Assembly: GCA_023379845.1 (NCBI GenBank)
Contig: JAMCPG010000042.1
Coordinates: forward strand, 19,187-83,186
Length of the DNA: 64,000 nt
Direction of reading: 5' to 3'
Origin: Thermoplasmatota archaeon
GTDB taxonomy: Archaea > Thermoplasmatota > Thermoplasmata > Thermoplasmatales > Thermoplasmataceae
Shown: one piece after another, positions 1 to 10,399 of the stretch
Position numbering within the stretch: the first letter of the stretch is position 1
Layout of the letters: every line of letters begins with the position of its first letter
Translations under genes and position numbers: made by a program
Notes under the pieces: generated by a model
What the model was told of the DNA's origin: nothing
Database searches by the model: none
What the model saw: the letters and a program-made list of their open reading frames with translations, nothing else

Positions 1-698
1 TGACCGGTTACAAACCATATCATTGCTAGCAATACGCACACTATGATGAACTTGGTATCTTTTGTAGGAAAGGAAAATTTTCCTGAGACAGATGACTTGT
101 GAACCGGCTCCTGAATGTACTTGTAGAAAAGTACGAAATCCAGCACGGAAATTATTGCCGGAGCCATAAACACAAACCCGTAATTCAGGTAGGCCAGGTA
201 TCCACCCATTGCCGGCCCAATCGAGAAGCCAAGGTTTGCGGCAATCCTAAGCAAACTGAACGCATCATTCCTCTTCGTGTCCTCAACTATATCGGTTACA
301 AGAACATTATCAACGATGCCCTGAATCGTAACCAAAGGTTCTATTGCAACAAATGATGCAAAAATGACTATCAGTGGAAGTCCCAGGAACACCGAAACCG
401 AAAGTGCAGAAAAGACGAATACCAGGATAGGCGGCATAATTATTCCGACTCGCCGCCTGCCCAGACGGTCCAGCATATTGCCGCCGAATATGCTCACCGG
501 CAGGGAAATCATGGCTGTGCTGAAAAACAGGAGCCCAATGTCAAAGTACTGGACATGCCTTATGAGTAAGAGGTAGACTGGTATGAATATCCAGACCTGT
601 GACCTGCCCAGGGTTCTCACTAACTGTGTTATTGCCAGAACTGAGACAGCCCTGTTCGACAGTAGTTCCCGGTAGACCTGCCTGGATGTATTTGCCAA
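1..698 (-). CDS. MFS transporter, C-terminus truncated by window edge (probable TTG start)
   Basis: Minus-strand frame reads ANTSRQVYRELLSNRAVSVLAITQLVRTLGRSQVWIFIPVYLLLIRHVQYFDIGLLFFSTAMISLPVSIFGGNMLDRLGRRRVGI..., with the MFS loop motif GGNMLDRLGRRR; no stop before base 1, so absent from the ORF track. Confidence 0.75.
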   Translation of the reverse strand, partial: MANTSRQVYRELLSNRAVSVLAITQLVRTLGRSQVWIFIPVYLLLIRHVQYFDIGLLFFSTAMISLPVSIFGGNMLDRLGRRRVGIIMPPILVFVFSALSVSVFLGLPLIVIFASFVAIEPLVTIQGIVDNVLVTDIVEDTKRNDAFSLLRIAANLGFSIGPAMGGYLAYLNYGFVFMAPAIISVLDFVLFYKYIQEPVHKSSVSGKFSFPTKDTKFIIVCVLLAMIWFVTG

Positions 699-961
699 TT
701 TTCAAATCCGGGCGATATTGCAAACACATAGATAAGCAGGAGTCTGACATCATTCTGAACATGTACTGTATCAGTACCTAAGAAAAATAAGGACTTATAG
801 AATTATTTGCGTGCCTGAAATAGAAAAAAAGCAGATTCCAGAGAAATCGATTGTATTTGCAGGTAAATAATCCGAAAAAGATAAATATCTTCTATATATT
901 AAAATTGTTTCCACATCTTCTATAGAGAAGAATAATTAATCACCTATTACGTTCACTATGC

Positions 962-2443
962 ATGGATAATAGTCCAGTCCCGGATGGGATCAAGAAAAAA
1001 AGCAGACTGCCTGCCATAATTGCAGTAGTAATTGTAATCGTTGTGATAGCCGCTGGCGTTTCCATCATAGAGCTGCAACATCACAGTACAACAGCCAATA
1101 AGCATCAGACGCTTGTCGTAGAAGTTGGCAGCGGGAGCATGACTGAACAGTACCTGTCAACGGTTGCCACAAACTTCGAGAAAGCCAATCCAAACGTAAC
1201 TGTGCAGATAACAACCGAGGGTTATTCCGACCTTCTCACATCAGAGGAGAGCGCTCTTAAAGGAGCATCAAGTACCCCCAACATAATGATGTATTATGCA
1301 TCGGGCGCCCCAACGCTAGGACCTTATCTCTACAATCTTCCGACGAGTTCCACAGGTGGAAACGGTGTCATCGATCTCTCAAACCAGATAGCCGGGAACA
1401 TGTTCTCGGGTGGTTACAGGATCGCGCCCAACGGAACAATCCTGAGCACTATCGGAGTGCCTATTCACACGGTTATCGGATATATGCTGGTCTACCAGAA
1501 GAGCATCTTTGACAACACAACTCTCCAGACCGCTTTTTACGATAAGTATCATTTCAGCTTCAACCCAAGGACATACCAGAACTGGACTGCGCTTCAGGAT
1601 GCGGCATCCTTCATCAATACAAGCACATCCTTCAATGGCACGCATAATAATTATGCACTTCTCTTCCCGGATCACGCAGCGCACTCAATAATCGACGGAT
1701 TCTATAACCTGGCATACCCATATCTTTCGTCAGATCCGTCAACAGGCGTCCCGGCAAACTCTTCACCCAACTACTGGACATACTTTGGAAACAAGAGCGG
1801 GCACTATGTTGTTTCATACAACAACAGCGCCGGAGTTCAGGCACTCGAAATGTACAAGAACCTGACCCAGTATGAGCCTTCGGTTTCAGTAAGCCCCGTG
1901 GGATACAGCGAACAGCTCACATACTATGAGACAGGGCACTACGCTATGGGCATTGCATGGTCAAGCTTCTTCCCGGACTACTCCAACAGTTCCCAGTCGA
2001 AAGTCGCCGGAAACTACAATGTATCACTGCTTCCTGGAGGATACACCGGCTATTCACCCACCCTGCTTGGAGTCAACCCGCACTCACCAAACCTGACGCT
2101 TGCAGTTGACTTCCTGAACTTTGCAACTTCGTCAGCACAGTATAGCCTTGGAATAACTGATTTCTCCTTCCTTCCTGGAAGCGCAAATGGTTTGAAGGTC
2201 GCAGAATCAGATCCTGGATTTGGTTGGGTCAGCAGCTTTATCAACTACTCTGCAACTATCCATCTCAATCCCAGCTATGCAGCCGTTGTTGGCCAGGTAT
2301 CGCCTCTCTTCAGCACACTGATACCGGATTTCAACACACAGGTTCTTGACTACCTTGAGGGAACCACGACAGCTCCGGCGGCCCTGAACAGTGCGGCTTT
2401 GCAATGGACACAGACGCTGACAAATGACAACATCGTTCTCTAA
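962..2443 (+). CDS. ABC transporter extracellular solute-binding protein (carbohydrate type), N-terminal membrane anchor
   Basis: N-terminal TM segment, solute-binding fold, followed by permease and ATPase genes on the same strand. Confidence 0.85.
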   Translation: MDNSPVPDGIKKKSRLPAIIAVVIVIVVIAAGVSIIELQHHSTTANKHQTLVVEVGSGSMTEQYLSTVATNFEKANPNVTVQITTEGYSDLLTSEESALKGASSTPNIMMYYASGAPTLGPYLYNLPTSSTGGNGVIDLSNQIAGNMFSGGYRIAPNGTILSTIGVPIHTVIGYMLVYQKSIFDNTTLQTAFYDKYHFSFNPRTYQNWTALQDAASFINTSTSFNGTHNNYALLFPDHAAHSIIDGFYNLAYPYLSSDPSTGVPANSSPNYWTYFGNKSGHYVVSYNNSAGVQALEMYKNLTQYEPSVSVSPVGYSEQLTYYETGHYAMGIAWSSFFPDYSNSSQSKVAGNYNVSLLPGGYTGYSPTLLGVNPHSPNLTLAVDFLNFATSSAQYSLGITDFSFLPGSANGLKVAESDPGFGWVSSFINYSATIHLNPSYAAVVGQVSPLFSTLIPDFNTQVLDYLEGTTTAPAALNSAALQWTQTLTNDNIVL

Positions 2444-2453
2444 CTGATGTTGC

Positions 2454-4157
2454 ATGAAGTCACCAAATAAGCGGCAGGCAACCATCCTTGTCCTGCCTGC
2501 CTTTATTTATTTCTTAATTTTCGCAATATATCCAATGCTACAGAATTTTATACTTACATTCCAGAGTCCAAATATTCATGGTACCATAGTCTGGGGTCTT
2601 TCCAACTACATTAATGCATTCAAGATATACGGGCTGACACAGATTTTCTACAATACTTTCCTGTACACGCTTGCGGTTCCGTTCATAGACATACTGCTTG
2701 CTATACCGCTCGCGACTTTCCTGAAGAGGCTCAACAAACCATATCTTCTCCCAATTGTACTCCTCTCCTCTTTCATCCCACTTGTGACAGGTGCCGTGAT
2801 GTGGGTTTTCATGCTCAACCCTACAAATGGCTTCATGTACTACATAGCGAAGGTGGATCTATTCACGTCGCCATGGAGTATTGTGCTTATTGATATCTGG
2901 ACGAGCCTGCCTCTTGCAACCCTTATATTATATTCTGGCCTGAAGGCAATACCTCCGCATATTGAGGAGGCGGCTCACATGGATGGCCTGATAGGCATGA
3001 GGAAGCTTTTCCAGGTGGACCTGCCTTACATTAAGCCAAGTCTTCTTTCTGCGACCGTTTTAATGGTAATATTTGGCTCGTTCACATTCGATCCGATCTA
3101 TGTTGCGCTATCGTCCTCTTCCCCTTTCGCAATAATGGACATATCATATCTTGCGTACAGCCTGTACGAGACAGGGGGTATAGTTGGGCAGGGACAGGCG
3201 GCAGTCCTGATGACCATCATGACAGTTGTTTCAACTGCGATTGCAATTCTCTTTGTCAGGTTATCCTTAAGGGAATCGGCAAAATCCAGGAAGATCAGGT
3301 TCAAGTTCATGCCGAACAGGGAAATGCCCAGGGCGGTGGCTTGGTTCTTCACAATCCTCTATCTTGTGTTCATACTGCTGCCCTTCTCCTGGCTTGTCCT
3401 TGAATCATTCAAGACATTAAGTGAGATCATTGCCATTCCGCCTGTTGTGATTCCTTCGATTGTAACCCTTGCGGGATACTTCAAAAGCGTAACTGTCGGC
3501 GAGCCATACTTTATCACAAGCCTGATAGTGTCGCTTGGTACCTCGTTCCTGGTATTCTTTATCGGGGCTCCTGCAGCCTATTCCATATCCAGGCACAGAA
3601 CTGGAGGTTTAAAGTTCATAGCACTTATTCTTTTCATCTATTCTCTTCCCACTGTGATCTTCATGATACCGATGATTGGAATCATAAAATCCGTCGGGCT
3701 CCTGAACAGCTGGCTCGGACTCATCATATCATATCCAGTCTTTGTCATGCCTATCACGATATGGATGCTTTACAATTTCTACTCAACATTCCCGAAGCAT
3801 CTGGACGAGGCTGCAAATATGGATGGAATGAGCGTATATGGTGCTTTTTACAGGGTTATTCTAAGGCTGAGCGGAGATGGCATTTCGGTCACCCTGCTAT
3901 ACGCGTTCATTATAGCCTGGGGCGCCCTTATATTCCCGCTTGCATTTGCATACACACCATTCAACATGAGCTTCCTGTTCCCCAGCGGGGCGCAGACTAT
4001 AACCATCTTCATTGGCGGCACAATCGGTCATGAGGCATTCAACTACGGCGAACTATCTGCCGCCAGCGTAATCAGCCTGGTACCTTCCATCCTGCTGATA
4101 TACTTTGCAAGGAAAAGAATAGATAAGCTATGGAGAGTTGGAGGTACTGTAGGATGA
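2454..4157 (+). CDS. ABC sugar transporter permease, fused MalF-like + MalG-like domains
   Basis: Two EAA-type loops in one ORF: EEAAHMDGLIGMRKLFQVDLPYIKP and DEAANMDGMSVYGAFYRVILRL; 567 aa with about 12 TM segments. Confidence 0.9.
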   Translation: MKSPNKRQATILVLPAFIYFLIFAIYPMLQNFILTFQSPNIHGTIVWGLSNYINAFKIYGLTQIFYNTFLYTLAVPFIDILLAIPLATFLKRLNKPYLLPIVLLSSFIPLVTGAVMWVFMLNPTNGFMYYIAKVDLFTSPWSIVLIDIWTSLPLATLILYSGLKAIPPHIEEAAHMDGLIGMRKLFQVDLPYIKPSLLSATVLMVIFGSFTFDPIYVALSSSSPFAIMDISYLAYSLYETGGIVGQGQAAVLMTIMTVVSTAIAILFVRLSLRESAKSRKIRFKFMPNREMPRAVAWFFTILYLVFILLPFSWLVLESFKTLSEIIAIPPVVIPSIVTLAGYFKSVTVGEPYFITSLIVSLGTSFLVFFIGAPAAYSISRHRTGGLKFIALILFIYSLPTVIFMIPMIGIIKSVGLLNSWLGLIISYPVFVMPITIWMLYNFYSTFPKHLDEAANMDGMSVYGAFYRVILRLSGDGISVTLLYAFIIAWGALIFPLAFAYTPFNMSFLFPSGAQTITIFIGGTIGHEAFNYGELSAASVISLVPSILLIYFARKRIDKLWRVGGTVG

Positions 4158-5194
4158 GTTCCCAATTTGAGATGCACAATATAAGGAAAACATTCGGCAA
4201 GTTCCTAGCGCTTTCTCTTGATAGTCTGGAGCTTGACCAGAAAACTTATGCCGTTATCCTGGGCCCTTCCGGTTCCGGAAAAACAACACTGCTCCGTATT
4301 GCGGCCGGACTTGAGAGCCCTGACACGGGAAGAGTTGTGATTGGAGGAAAGGATGTTACCGCGCTGCCATCCTGGAAAAGAAGCGTCGGCCTCGTTTTCC
4401 AGAACTATGCCCTGTACCCTCACCTCTCTGTTTACGAGAATATAGCCATGCCCATGACAGTGGAACGCTACACAAACGATTACATCAGGGGGCATGTGCA
4501 TGAACTCCTGGACGTGATGGAGCTGGAAGGTCAGGAGAACAAATATCCCAAGCAGCTGAGCGGAGGCCAGCAGCAGCGTGTCGCACTCGCAAGGGCCCTG
4601 ATCAAGAAACCGGCGATATTGCTTATGGATGAGCCGCTTTCAAACCTTGATGCAAGGGTCAGGATCGATCTGCGTGACTACCTGAAGGAGACGCAGAGGA
4701 AGCTGGGAATAACTGCCATTCATGTTACGCATGACCAGGAAGAGGCTATGGCGCTTGGTGACCAGATCGTCATACTGAACAAGGCAATGGTGATACAGTC
4801 TGGCACGCCGTCTGAAATTTACTCCAGGCCAAAAACACTCTTTGCCGCATCTTTCCTTGGCGGTATCAACCTAATTTCATTCGAGGTACTGCCTGATCTG
4901 GGCATAAAGAAGGATTTTGACGCCCTCGGTGTCAGGATACAGGACATTTCGATTTCTGCCGATAAGGCAAATACGGATATGATTGGAAAAGTCATCAACA
5001 TACAGTACCTTGGGTACCAGTACATTGTGACGCTGGATTTTGCAGGGACGCGTCTCAGGGTGAGAACCGACAACATAAACGGTATCACGGAGAACGCTGA
5101 AGTTGGAATATTTATTGATCTCACAAAGGTCATGCTCTTCAGGGACGGAAACAGGATACCAATCGAGGAGGAGGGCCTGGAAAGCCCGGCCTGA
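4154..5194 (+). CDS. ABC transporter ATP-binding protein (MalK/UgpC-like)
   Basis: Walker A GPSGSGKTT, signature LSGGQQQR, Walker B LLMDEPLSNLDA, C-terminal TOBE-like region; ATG overlaps the upstream stop (ATGA). Confidence 0.93.
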   Translation: MSSQFEMHNIRKTFGKFLALSLDSLELDQKTYAVILGPSGSGKTTLLRIAAGLESPDTGRVVIGGKDVTALPSWKRSVGLVFQNYALYPHLSVYENIAMPMTVERYTNDYIRGHVHELLDVMELEGQENKYPKQLSGGQQQRVALARALIKKPAILLMDEPLSNLDARVRIDLRDYLKETQRKLGITAIHVTHDQEEAMALGDQIVILNKAMVIQSGTPSEIYSRPKTLFAASFLGGINLISFEVLPDLGIKKDFDALGVRIQDISISADKANTDMIGKVINIQYLGYQYIVTLDFAGTRLRVRTDNINGITENAEVGIFIDLTKVMLFRDGNRIPIEEEGLESPA

Positions 5195-5197
5195 GTC

Positions 5198-5854
5198 TTA
5201 CTTCATCGCCCAGTCAATTATCCACGGCGAAAGTTCCTCGATACTTCCGCCAGAAACCGTCGACTCCTTCGGGGCCAGTCCATAAGGATTAACATACGCC
5301 CCATCCCAACCAAGTTTTACGGCAGGCATAATGTCATTTGTGTAGTGATCGCCAACGCTGAGCACCTTGTAGCCTCGATCTAATTTTTCATTTTCAATGA
5401 CCTGCCTGACCATTGGCTCAAATCCAGCAGGCTTTGCCGCACCTGGCCTGATATAACTGAAATAATCATCAAGGGAGTATCGCCTTACAACGGGTTCCAC
5501 ATATGCTGCAGGGGAATTAGAGGCGAGAACAAGAATGGCACTTTTCTTAAGACTTTCGAGAAGCACCTTCACTGCGTCTGGCATGTAGGTCATTTTCTCG
5601 TCTTCCAGCATTTCCCTTCTTGTTAGATGGAATGCAGCGGAGAACTCATCCCTTGTTATGTAATTGCTGGAAAGATTGTAGAGCATGCTCCATCCATCTT
5701 CACCGGGGAAGGGCATGGAATGTGTCAGCGCAGCTTTCACCTTTGACAGAAAAGGTTCCACGACAGAAGATGGAAGTTGCTTTGAGATTATCTCTGCACA
5801 GCGGTAATATGGTTGATCACCCTGGATTATAGTTCCATCAAAATCAAAGATCAC
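5198..5854 (-). CDS. HAD-superfamily hydrolase (phosphatase-like)
   Basis: MIFDFDGTI motif and C-terminal GDHYTNDIMPAVKLGWDGAYVNP. Confidence 0.85.
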   Translation of the reverse strand: MIFDFDGTIIQGDQPYYRCAEIISKQLPSSVVEPFLSKVKAALTHSMPFPGEDGWSMLYNLSSNYITRDEFSAAFHLTRREMLEDEKMTYMPDAVKVLLESLKKSAILVLASNSPAAYVEPVVRRYSLDDYFSYIRPGAAKPAGFEPMVRQVIENEKLDRGYKVLSVGDHYTNDIMPAVKLGWDGAYVNPYGLAPKESTVSGGSIEELSPWIIDWAMK

Positions 5855-6119
5855 AAGGTTTGCCGTTTACCATCACCGTACATACACTGATGAACGAGTA
5901 TCGTATCAAGCATTATTGAATTCTCCTTAAAATTCCATTAGCAGAGAATGATATTCTCATGGTCTATGGATAGTCAGTCATTACTTCGAGGACTATGCAT
6001 ATTCTGATGCGCCAATATGACCTTAATATTCATAATCCTGTATCTGCCACTTCCTGCTGAATTATTAATTGACGTCTCAAACGGTTAAAATATAACAGAG
6101 GAAATTTGGAATAAAGTTG

Positions 6120-6735
6120 ACGACAACAAGGGAAAAATTGTTGTCAATCAGGATGACGTGGTGCTGTCTGCACTAAAAGAAAGTCACGAATCGGACTTGC
6201 CAAAAATAAATGGTTCTCCCGCACAGGGGAAAATGATTCACATACTTGCTTGACCCATATTAACAAAGAGGATTCTCGAAATGGGCACTTTTGGCGTATA
6301 TAGCACAATCTGGCCTGTATACGCACTACCTGATGATGGCGAGATGCTAACGCTGGAGGTCAACCAGAACCCTTACAAGAGCAAATCTTGCCAGGAAGGT
6401 CACAATATCGACAAGCTCCTGCATTGGAAAGCCTGCCTAACCTCTGCAAGAGTGGGTCCAAACCATTTGACTCTATTTTCACAGACGCAGACAAACCCAG
6501 CTATCCTAGTTACTTTGACTGGGCAATTAAGCTGTCACATACTGGTACTCTAATAGTTGCCGATAATGTCGTCCGGAAAGGATCTATAATTGATACCCAA
6601 AGCCTGGACGCTAATGCAGAAGGCGTCAATGAAATGCTTTCCAATAGGCGTGCTTTCAAAAATATCATTGGAACCGTGATTCAGATAGTTGGGGTAAAAG
6701 GATAAGATGGTTTTGTACTTGTCCACGTAACAGGA
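6120..6735 (+). pseudogene. Decayed class I SAM-dependent O-methyltransferase (methyltransf_3 type)
   Basis: DVVLSALKESHESDLPKINGSPAQGKMIHILA*PILTKRILEMGTFGVYSTIW..YALPDDGEMLTLEV, then in other frames RANLARKV and ALESLPNL...FDSIFTDADKPSYPSYFDWAIKLSHTGTLIVADNVVRKGSIID...IGTVIQIVGVKG*DGF; in-frame stops and frameshifts. Confidence 0.8.
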
Positions 6736-7027
6736 AGCAGTTGAAATCCAAACTTATATGCCGGAAAACCAACCAGTGTAGGACTTCCATTAACAATTTT
6801 AATATTCACTTTTCTAAGTTACCGATGACGAATTTACTCTAGCTATTAAGCATAAAAAAGCAATTTGTATTATGCGGGGAAATAAGATTTTAACTCTAAG
6901 TAACAGTAATTGGGTAAATACTGCAATAGAATGCATCAATCAACGAATGTAGTGTTAAGAGACAGCGAATTCAGGAATCAAGTAGCATTATAGTTTTCTT
7001 GGGATATTTATAAGAAAAGTCTTAATA

Positions 7028-7504
7028 ATGTCTAGCCACTACTATTCCATGATCCACATGAAGAAAATGATGACTACCGGTTTATCCTCAATGTTGATCA
7101 TGCTACTTCTTTTCCTGTTTATTCAATTCTTTCTTGGGATGTACATCAATCTTTTCGTAACCATTCCTGTGACGCAACCATTCCTCATGATGGCATATGA
7201 ACCATATGGGGGTTTCCCGATAGTCATGGTTCATATGTTCCTTGGAATACTTATTGGACTGGTATCCATTGGAATACTTTTTCTTTCCATCCGAACTGGA
7301 GGGCCGAAGTTATTGGTAGCTGCCATAAGTCTTTTTTTATCTGTACTGCTTGCTGGTATAGATGGCTTATTTTTCCTTTTTGATGGTCAGAATAATATCA
7401 ACTCATATTTAATGTCAACCGGTTTCATTCTTGCTATGCTATTCTCAATCCTATTACTCTTATTCATATATCAACCAATCTCTCAAGCAGAAGGAAGAAC
7501 CTGA
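7028..7504 (+). CDS. Hypothetical membrane protein (about 4 TM)
   Basis: 158 aa hydrophobic ORF with clear TM periodicity. Confidence 0.6.
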   Translation: MSSHYYSMIHMKKMMTTGLSSMLIMLLLFLFIQFFLGMYINLFVTIPVTQPFLMMAYEPYGGFPIVMVHMFLGILIGLVSIGILFLSIRTGGPKLLVAAISLFLSVLLAGIDGLFFLFDGQNNINSYLMSTGFILAMLFSILLLLFIYQPISQAEGRT

Positions 7505-7839
7505 TTTTTTAACAACATCGTAACTCCAGCTGCCATACAGTTTCCCATGAACGTTTTCAATATCAATTCGGGCTGGCATAACACTTAGCTTCAATGTTAT
7601 GGAATTCTATGACTGGATTTTATTGCTAAAGCCTAAAGACATTGAAGATATGGAAATATCAGGTTGAGGGCTAGGAAACGTCAAACAGAAAATCCGGCAT
7701 GGAAAAAGATTGAAAAACAGATCAAAAGTTATCCGGATACTTTTTAAGAAATACTTGAATAAAGGCAATTAAAATTCTGTGATTGGGGTATAAAAACCTG
7801 CAAGTTTTTCGACCTTATCTATATCCCAATCCGAAATAT

Positions 7840-7913
7840 GGGGTTGACCGGATTTGAACCGGTGGCCTCCCGGTTATCAGCCGGGTGCTCAAACCAAGCT
7901 AAGCTACAACCCC
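7840..7913 (-). tRNA. tRNA-Ile (GAT)
   Basis: Reverse complement GGGGTTGTAGCTTAGCTTGGTTTGAGCACCCGGCTGATAACCGGGAGGCCACCGGTTCAAATCCGGTCAACCCC; 7-bp acceptor stem, T-loop GTTCAAATC, anticodon loop CTGATAA. Confidence 0.97.
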
Positions 7914-7982
7914 TTTATGGAAAGCTTGAATCGGTGAAATTGTAATAAACATTTTGCAACACCGAATCTTTTATGGTTTTTG

Positions 7983-8747
7983 TCATTGGATCGGTGTTCT
8001 GAAGCGCCAGCCATCTATGTTGAACCCATTCATCTTGTTCAGGACATAGCTGGAAAGAAGCGAAGCCTGGTTGAATTTTACCTTTCTGTCTGCTGCTTTT
8101 AACCCCTCTACCATCTTGGCATAGAATTCAATGTCCTTCGGTGGATCGAAGAGATAAGCTCTCCTGTAGTCCAAATTCGAAACATATCTGGTTATTTTGT
8201 TAAGCGGGATGATTTCCTCGCCACTCCATTTGCAATATATCTCGTAAATCTTTGATATAAGTGAAAAATAGTAGATATCAAACGCATTATCGCCAGACTC
8301 GTACAGGGAAGCGAGATTGTCCTGCATATCCCATATCTGATACCTTGCAGTTTCTGCCCACTCCCTGGAAGGAGCAGTGAATTTCTTCTTAATCATCTCT
8401 GAAGCTAACTTCTTCAGCTCCGCGATGGCTCCTTTCCTGTCGAATACAATTTCTCCCATTGAGAACATTCTGGCATCTGTTCTTCTCTGCGCTTCATAGT
8501 CTTCATCCATATACTTTCTTATCATCGAGGGAGGGTTCGCAAAATACTCGACCACATATCCGTCAATTACAAAGTTACCTCTTTCTCTCCAATTATTGCC
8601 TTCGCTCAGCACAATATGGATGTCAATATCTGAATGAGAATCATGGAATTTTGTTACCCTGCTTCCTGTGAGGATGGCACCTTCGACATAATCCTGGTTC
8701 ATCCATTGTTCCAGGAATTGCAAGGCAGTTTGCTTCCAGTCGGTCAT
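7983..8747 (-). CDS. Nucleotidyltransferase-domain protein (aminoglycoside adenylyltransferase-like fold)
   Basis: LTGSRVTKFHDSHSDIDIHIVL matches the GS-x(n)-DxD nucleotidyltransferase motif. Confidence 0.75.
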   Translation of the reverse strand: MTDWKQTALQFLEQWMNQDYVEGAILTGSRVTKFHDSHSDIDIHIVLSEGNNWRERGNFVIDGYVVEYFANPPSMIRKYMDEDYEAQRRTDARMFSMGEIVFDRKGAIAELKKLASEMIKKKFTAPSREWAETARYQIWDMQDNLASLYESGDNAFDIYYFSLISKIYEIYCKWSGEEIIPLNKITRYVSNLDYRRAYLFDPPKDIEFYAKMVEGLKAADRKVKFNQASLLSSYVLNKMNGFNIDGWRFRTPIQ

Positions 8748-8789
8748 GATTACTTCAGTTCTATGGCTTTAATAAAACATGCCGCAAGA

Positions 8790-9725
8790 TCACGGCTGAA
8801 TGTTCTCTCCTGCCGCTTGAAGTTTTTCAAGGTTCCTGCAGACAGAGCATATTTCGGCTTCAGTAGGGCTCCCGCAGATTTTGCATCTGCCGAGTTCAAC
8901 CTTACTTACCTTCGTCTTCAGGGATAGCTTGACAGCGTCGCCAAACTTTGCTATCGAGAAAGCGGTTCCCGGGTGTTTCTCCTCAAGCCCTGTAATAATC
9001 TCGCGTGCTTCGTTCCTTTCAGCCCTGCCGTAATATGGGCACCATATTCTCTCAGCCTTGATACCATTGACGAGGGCATATATCATGACCTCTTTTTCAG
9101 GTATCTTCTTCAGGGGCAATATCCGGGGTATCAGGAGATTGTCAGAATCATCATGGGGAGCCAGTCTTGCCATTCTCTGCACATCGCCTTTTATCACGTT
9201 CATCAGGACCGACTGTGCATAATCGTCAAGGTTCATGCCAAGTGCCAGATAGTCTGCCTGAACCTCTCTGGCAAGAAAGTTGAGTACCTGGCGCCTCATT
9301 GGGCCGCAATGCGAACATGGGATGGTGGCACTGTCCTGGGCTGCAATGTCATCCATTGTCCTTCCATATTTTTCTCTGAAGGAGAGGATTGTGTGCTCGA
9401 TGCCAAGTTCATCGCAGAGTTTGTGGGCCGAAGCCATCTCAACATCCCGGTAACCTCTTATCCCCTCGTCAACTGTTACTGCGGTCAATTCAATGTTCCT
9501 TCTCTTCCCAAGAAGCTTGTGAAGAAGGTAAAGCATAACCGAACTATCCTTCCCACCGGAAAAGGCCACCGCAATTCTTGTCTTCTCCTTTCTGAACGGG
9601 ATCTGAGATCTTATTTCCTGCTTTACCCTTTTTTCTATGCTCTCTTCAAGGTGCTGACGGCAGAGGTTCTCTCCGCTGTAATATACGGAATATATGGCGC
9701 CACTCTGGCATCTGCTGCACATCAT
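8790..9725 (-). CDS. tRNA 2-thiolation protein, TtcA/Ncs6/CTU1 family (TIGR00269-like)
   Basis: Zn-finger CSRCQSG, PP-loop SGGKDSSVMLYLL, C-terminal CKICGSPTEAEICSVC. Confidence 0.85.
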   Translation of the reverse strand: MMCSRCQSGAIYSVYYSGENLCRQHLEESIEKRVKQEIRSQIPFRKEKTRIAVAFSGGKDSSVMLYLLHKLLGKRRNIELTAVTVDEGIRGYRDVEMASAHKLCDELGIEHTILSFREKYGRTMDDIAAQDSATIPCSHCGPMRRQVLNFLAREVQADYLALGMNLDDYAQSVLMNVIKGDVQRMARLAPHDDSDNLLIPRILPLKKIPEKEVMIYALVNGIKAERIWCPYYGRAERNEAREIITGLEEKHPGTAFSIAKFGDAVKLSLKTKVSKVELGRCKICGSPTEAEICSVCRNLEKLQAAGENIQP

Positions 9726-9778
9726 ATATGGTGGAGCCCTGCCTGATATTTAAGATCGGACATGTATAAAAAAAGCAA

Positions 9779-10303
9779 TCATATCGGCAGATTCTTCCAG
9801 TCCATAAGGTCCTGGTTGGTGGGGCTCCTTATCTCAATGGCTTCCAGGAGATCAGTGAAGAGGTCGTCCTCGACCTCTACGTCCTCGACCTTCCGGTTGA
9901 ACCTTTTGTTCAGAAAGGAACCGAATGAATGCCTGGCCATTGCGGCCTGGAGCTTTTGCGCTTTCTCAGAAGTATCCTTTATGTATGAACTGAAAACATT
10001 ATCGAGTTCATCCTTCTTGAGGTCCAGGAGAAAATCATCCACCGCTCTTTCAAGCGTTTTTCCATGTTCATCCGAAAGCAGTATCCTGACCTTGTACTCC
10101 GGATTAAAAGTCAGATGATCCCCATCAAGGTTGAACCATTTTGCAGCGTCCTCATTGAAGAAGACATCCGCGAGCGCTCTGGCAACCTTATCAGGGTCTG
10201 AAAAGTCTATTCCTGATGCAAGGTTGTATACGACGAGATCACCCCTGTCTGAAACCTTCCTTGCGTTCTTGATCTTCTGGGCCACATCATCATTCTCTGG
10301 CAT
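9779..10303 (-). CDS. Hypothetical acidic protein
   Basis: 174 aa ORF in a co-directional cluster. Confidence 0.55.
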   Translation of the reverse strand: MPENDDVAQKIKNARKVSDRGDLVVYNLASGIDFSDPDKVARALADVFFNEDAAKWFNLDGDHLTFNPEYKVRILLSDEHGKTLERAVDDFLLDLKKDELDNVFSSYIKDTSEKAQKLQAAMARHSFGSFLNKRFNRKVEDVEVEDDLFTDLLEAIEIRSPTNQDLMDWKNLPI

Positions 10304-10399
10304 ACTGTATGATAAGCAAAACGAATATATGAACCGATTGGCAGGATCAATCCTGCTTCACCGAACTTCTATCATATATGGTTTCTCTGAATGCTGCAT

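Noticed and set aside
8973-9746. 257-aa plus-strand ORF
   Set aside because: Fully antisense to the tRNA thiolase gene, whose zinc-finger and PP-loop motifs are clear; the antisense translation has no recognisable motifs
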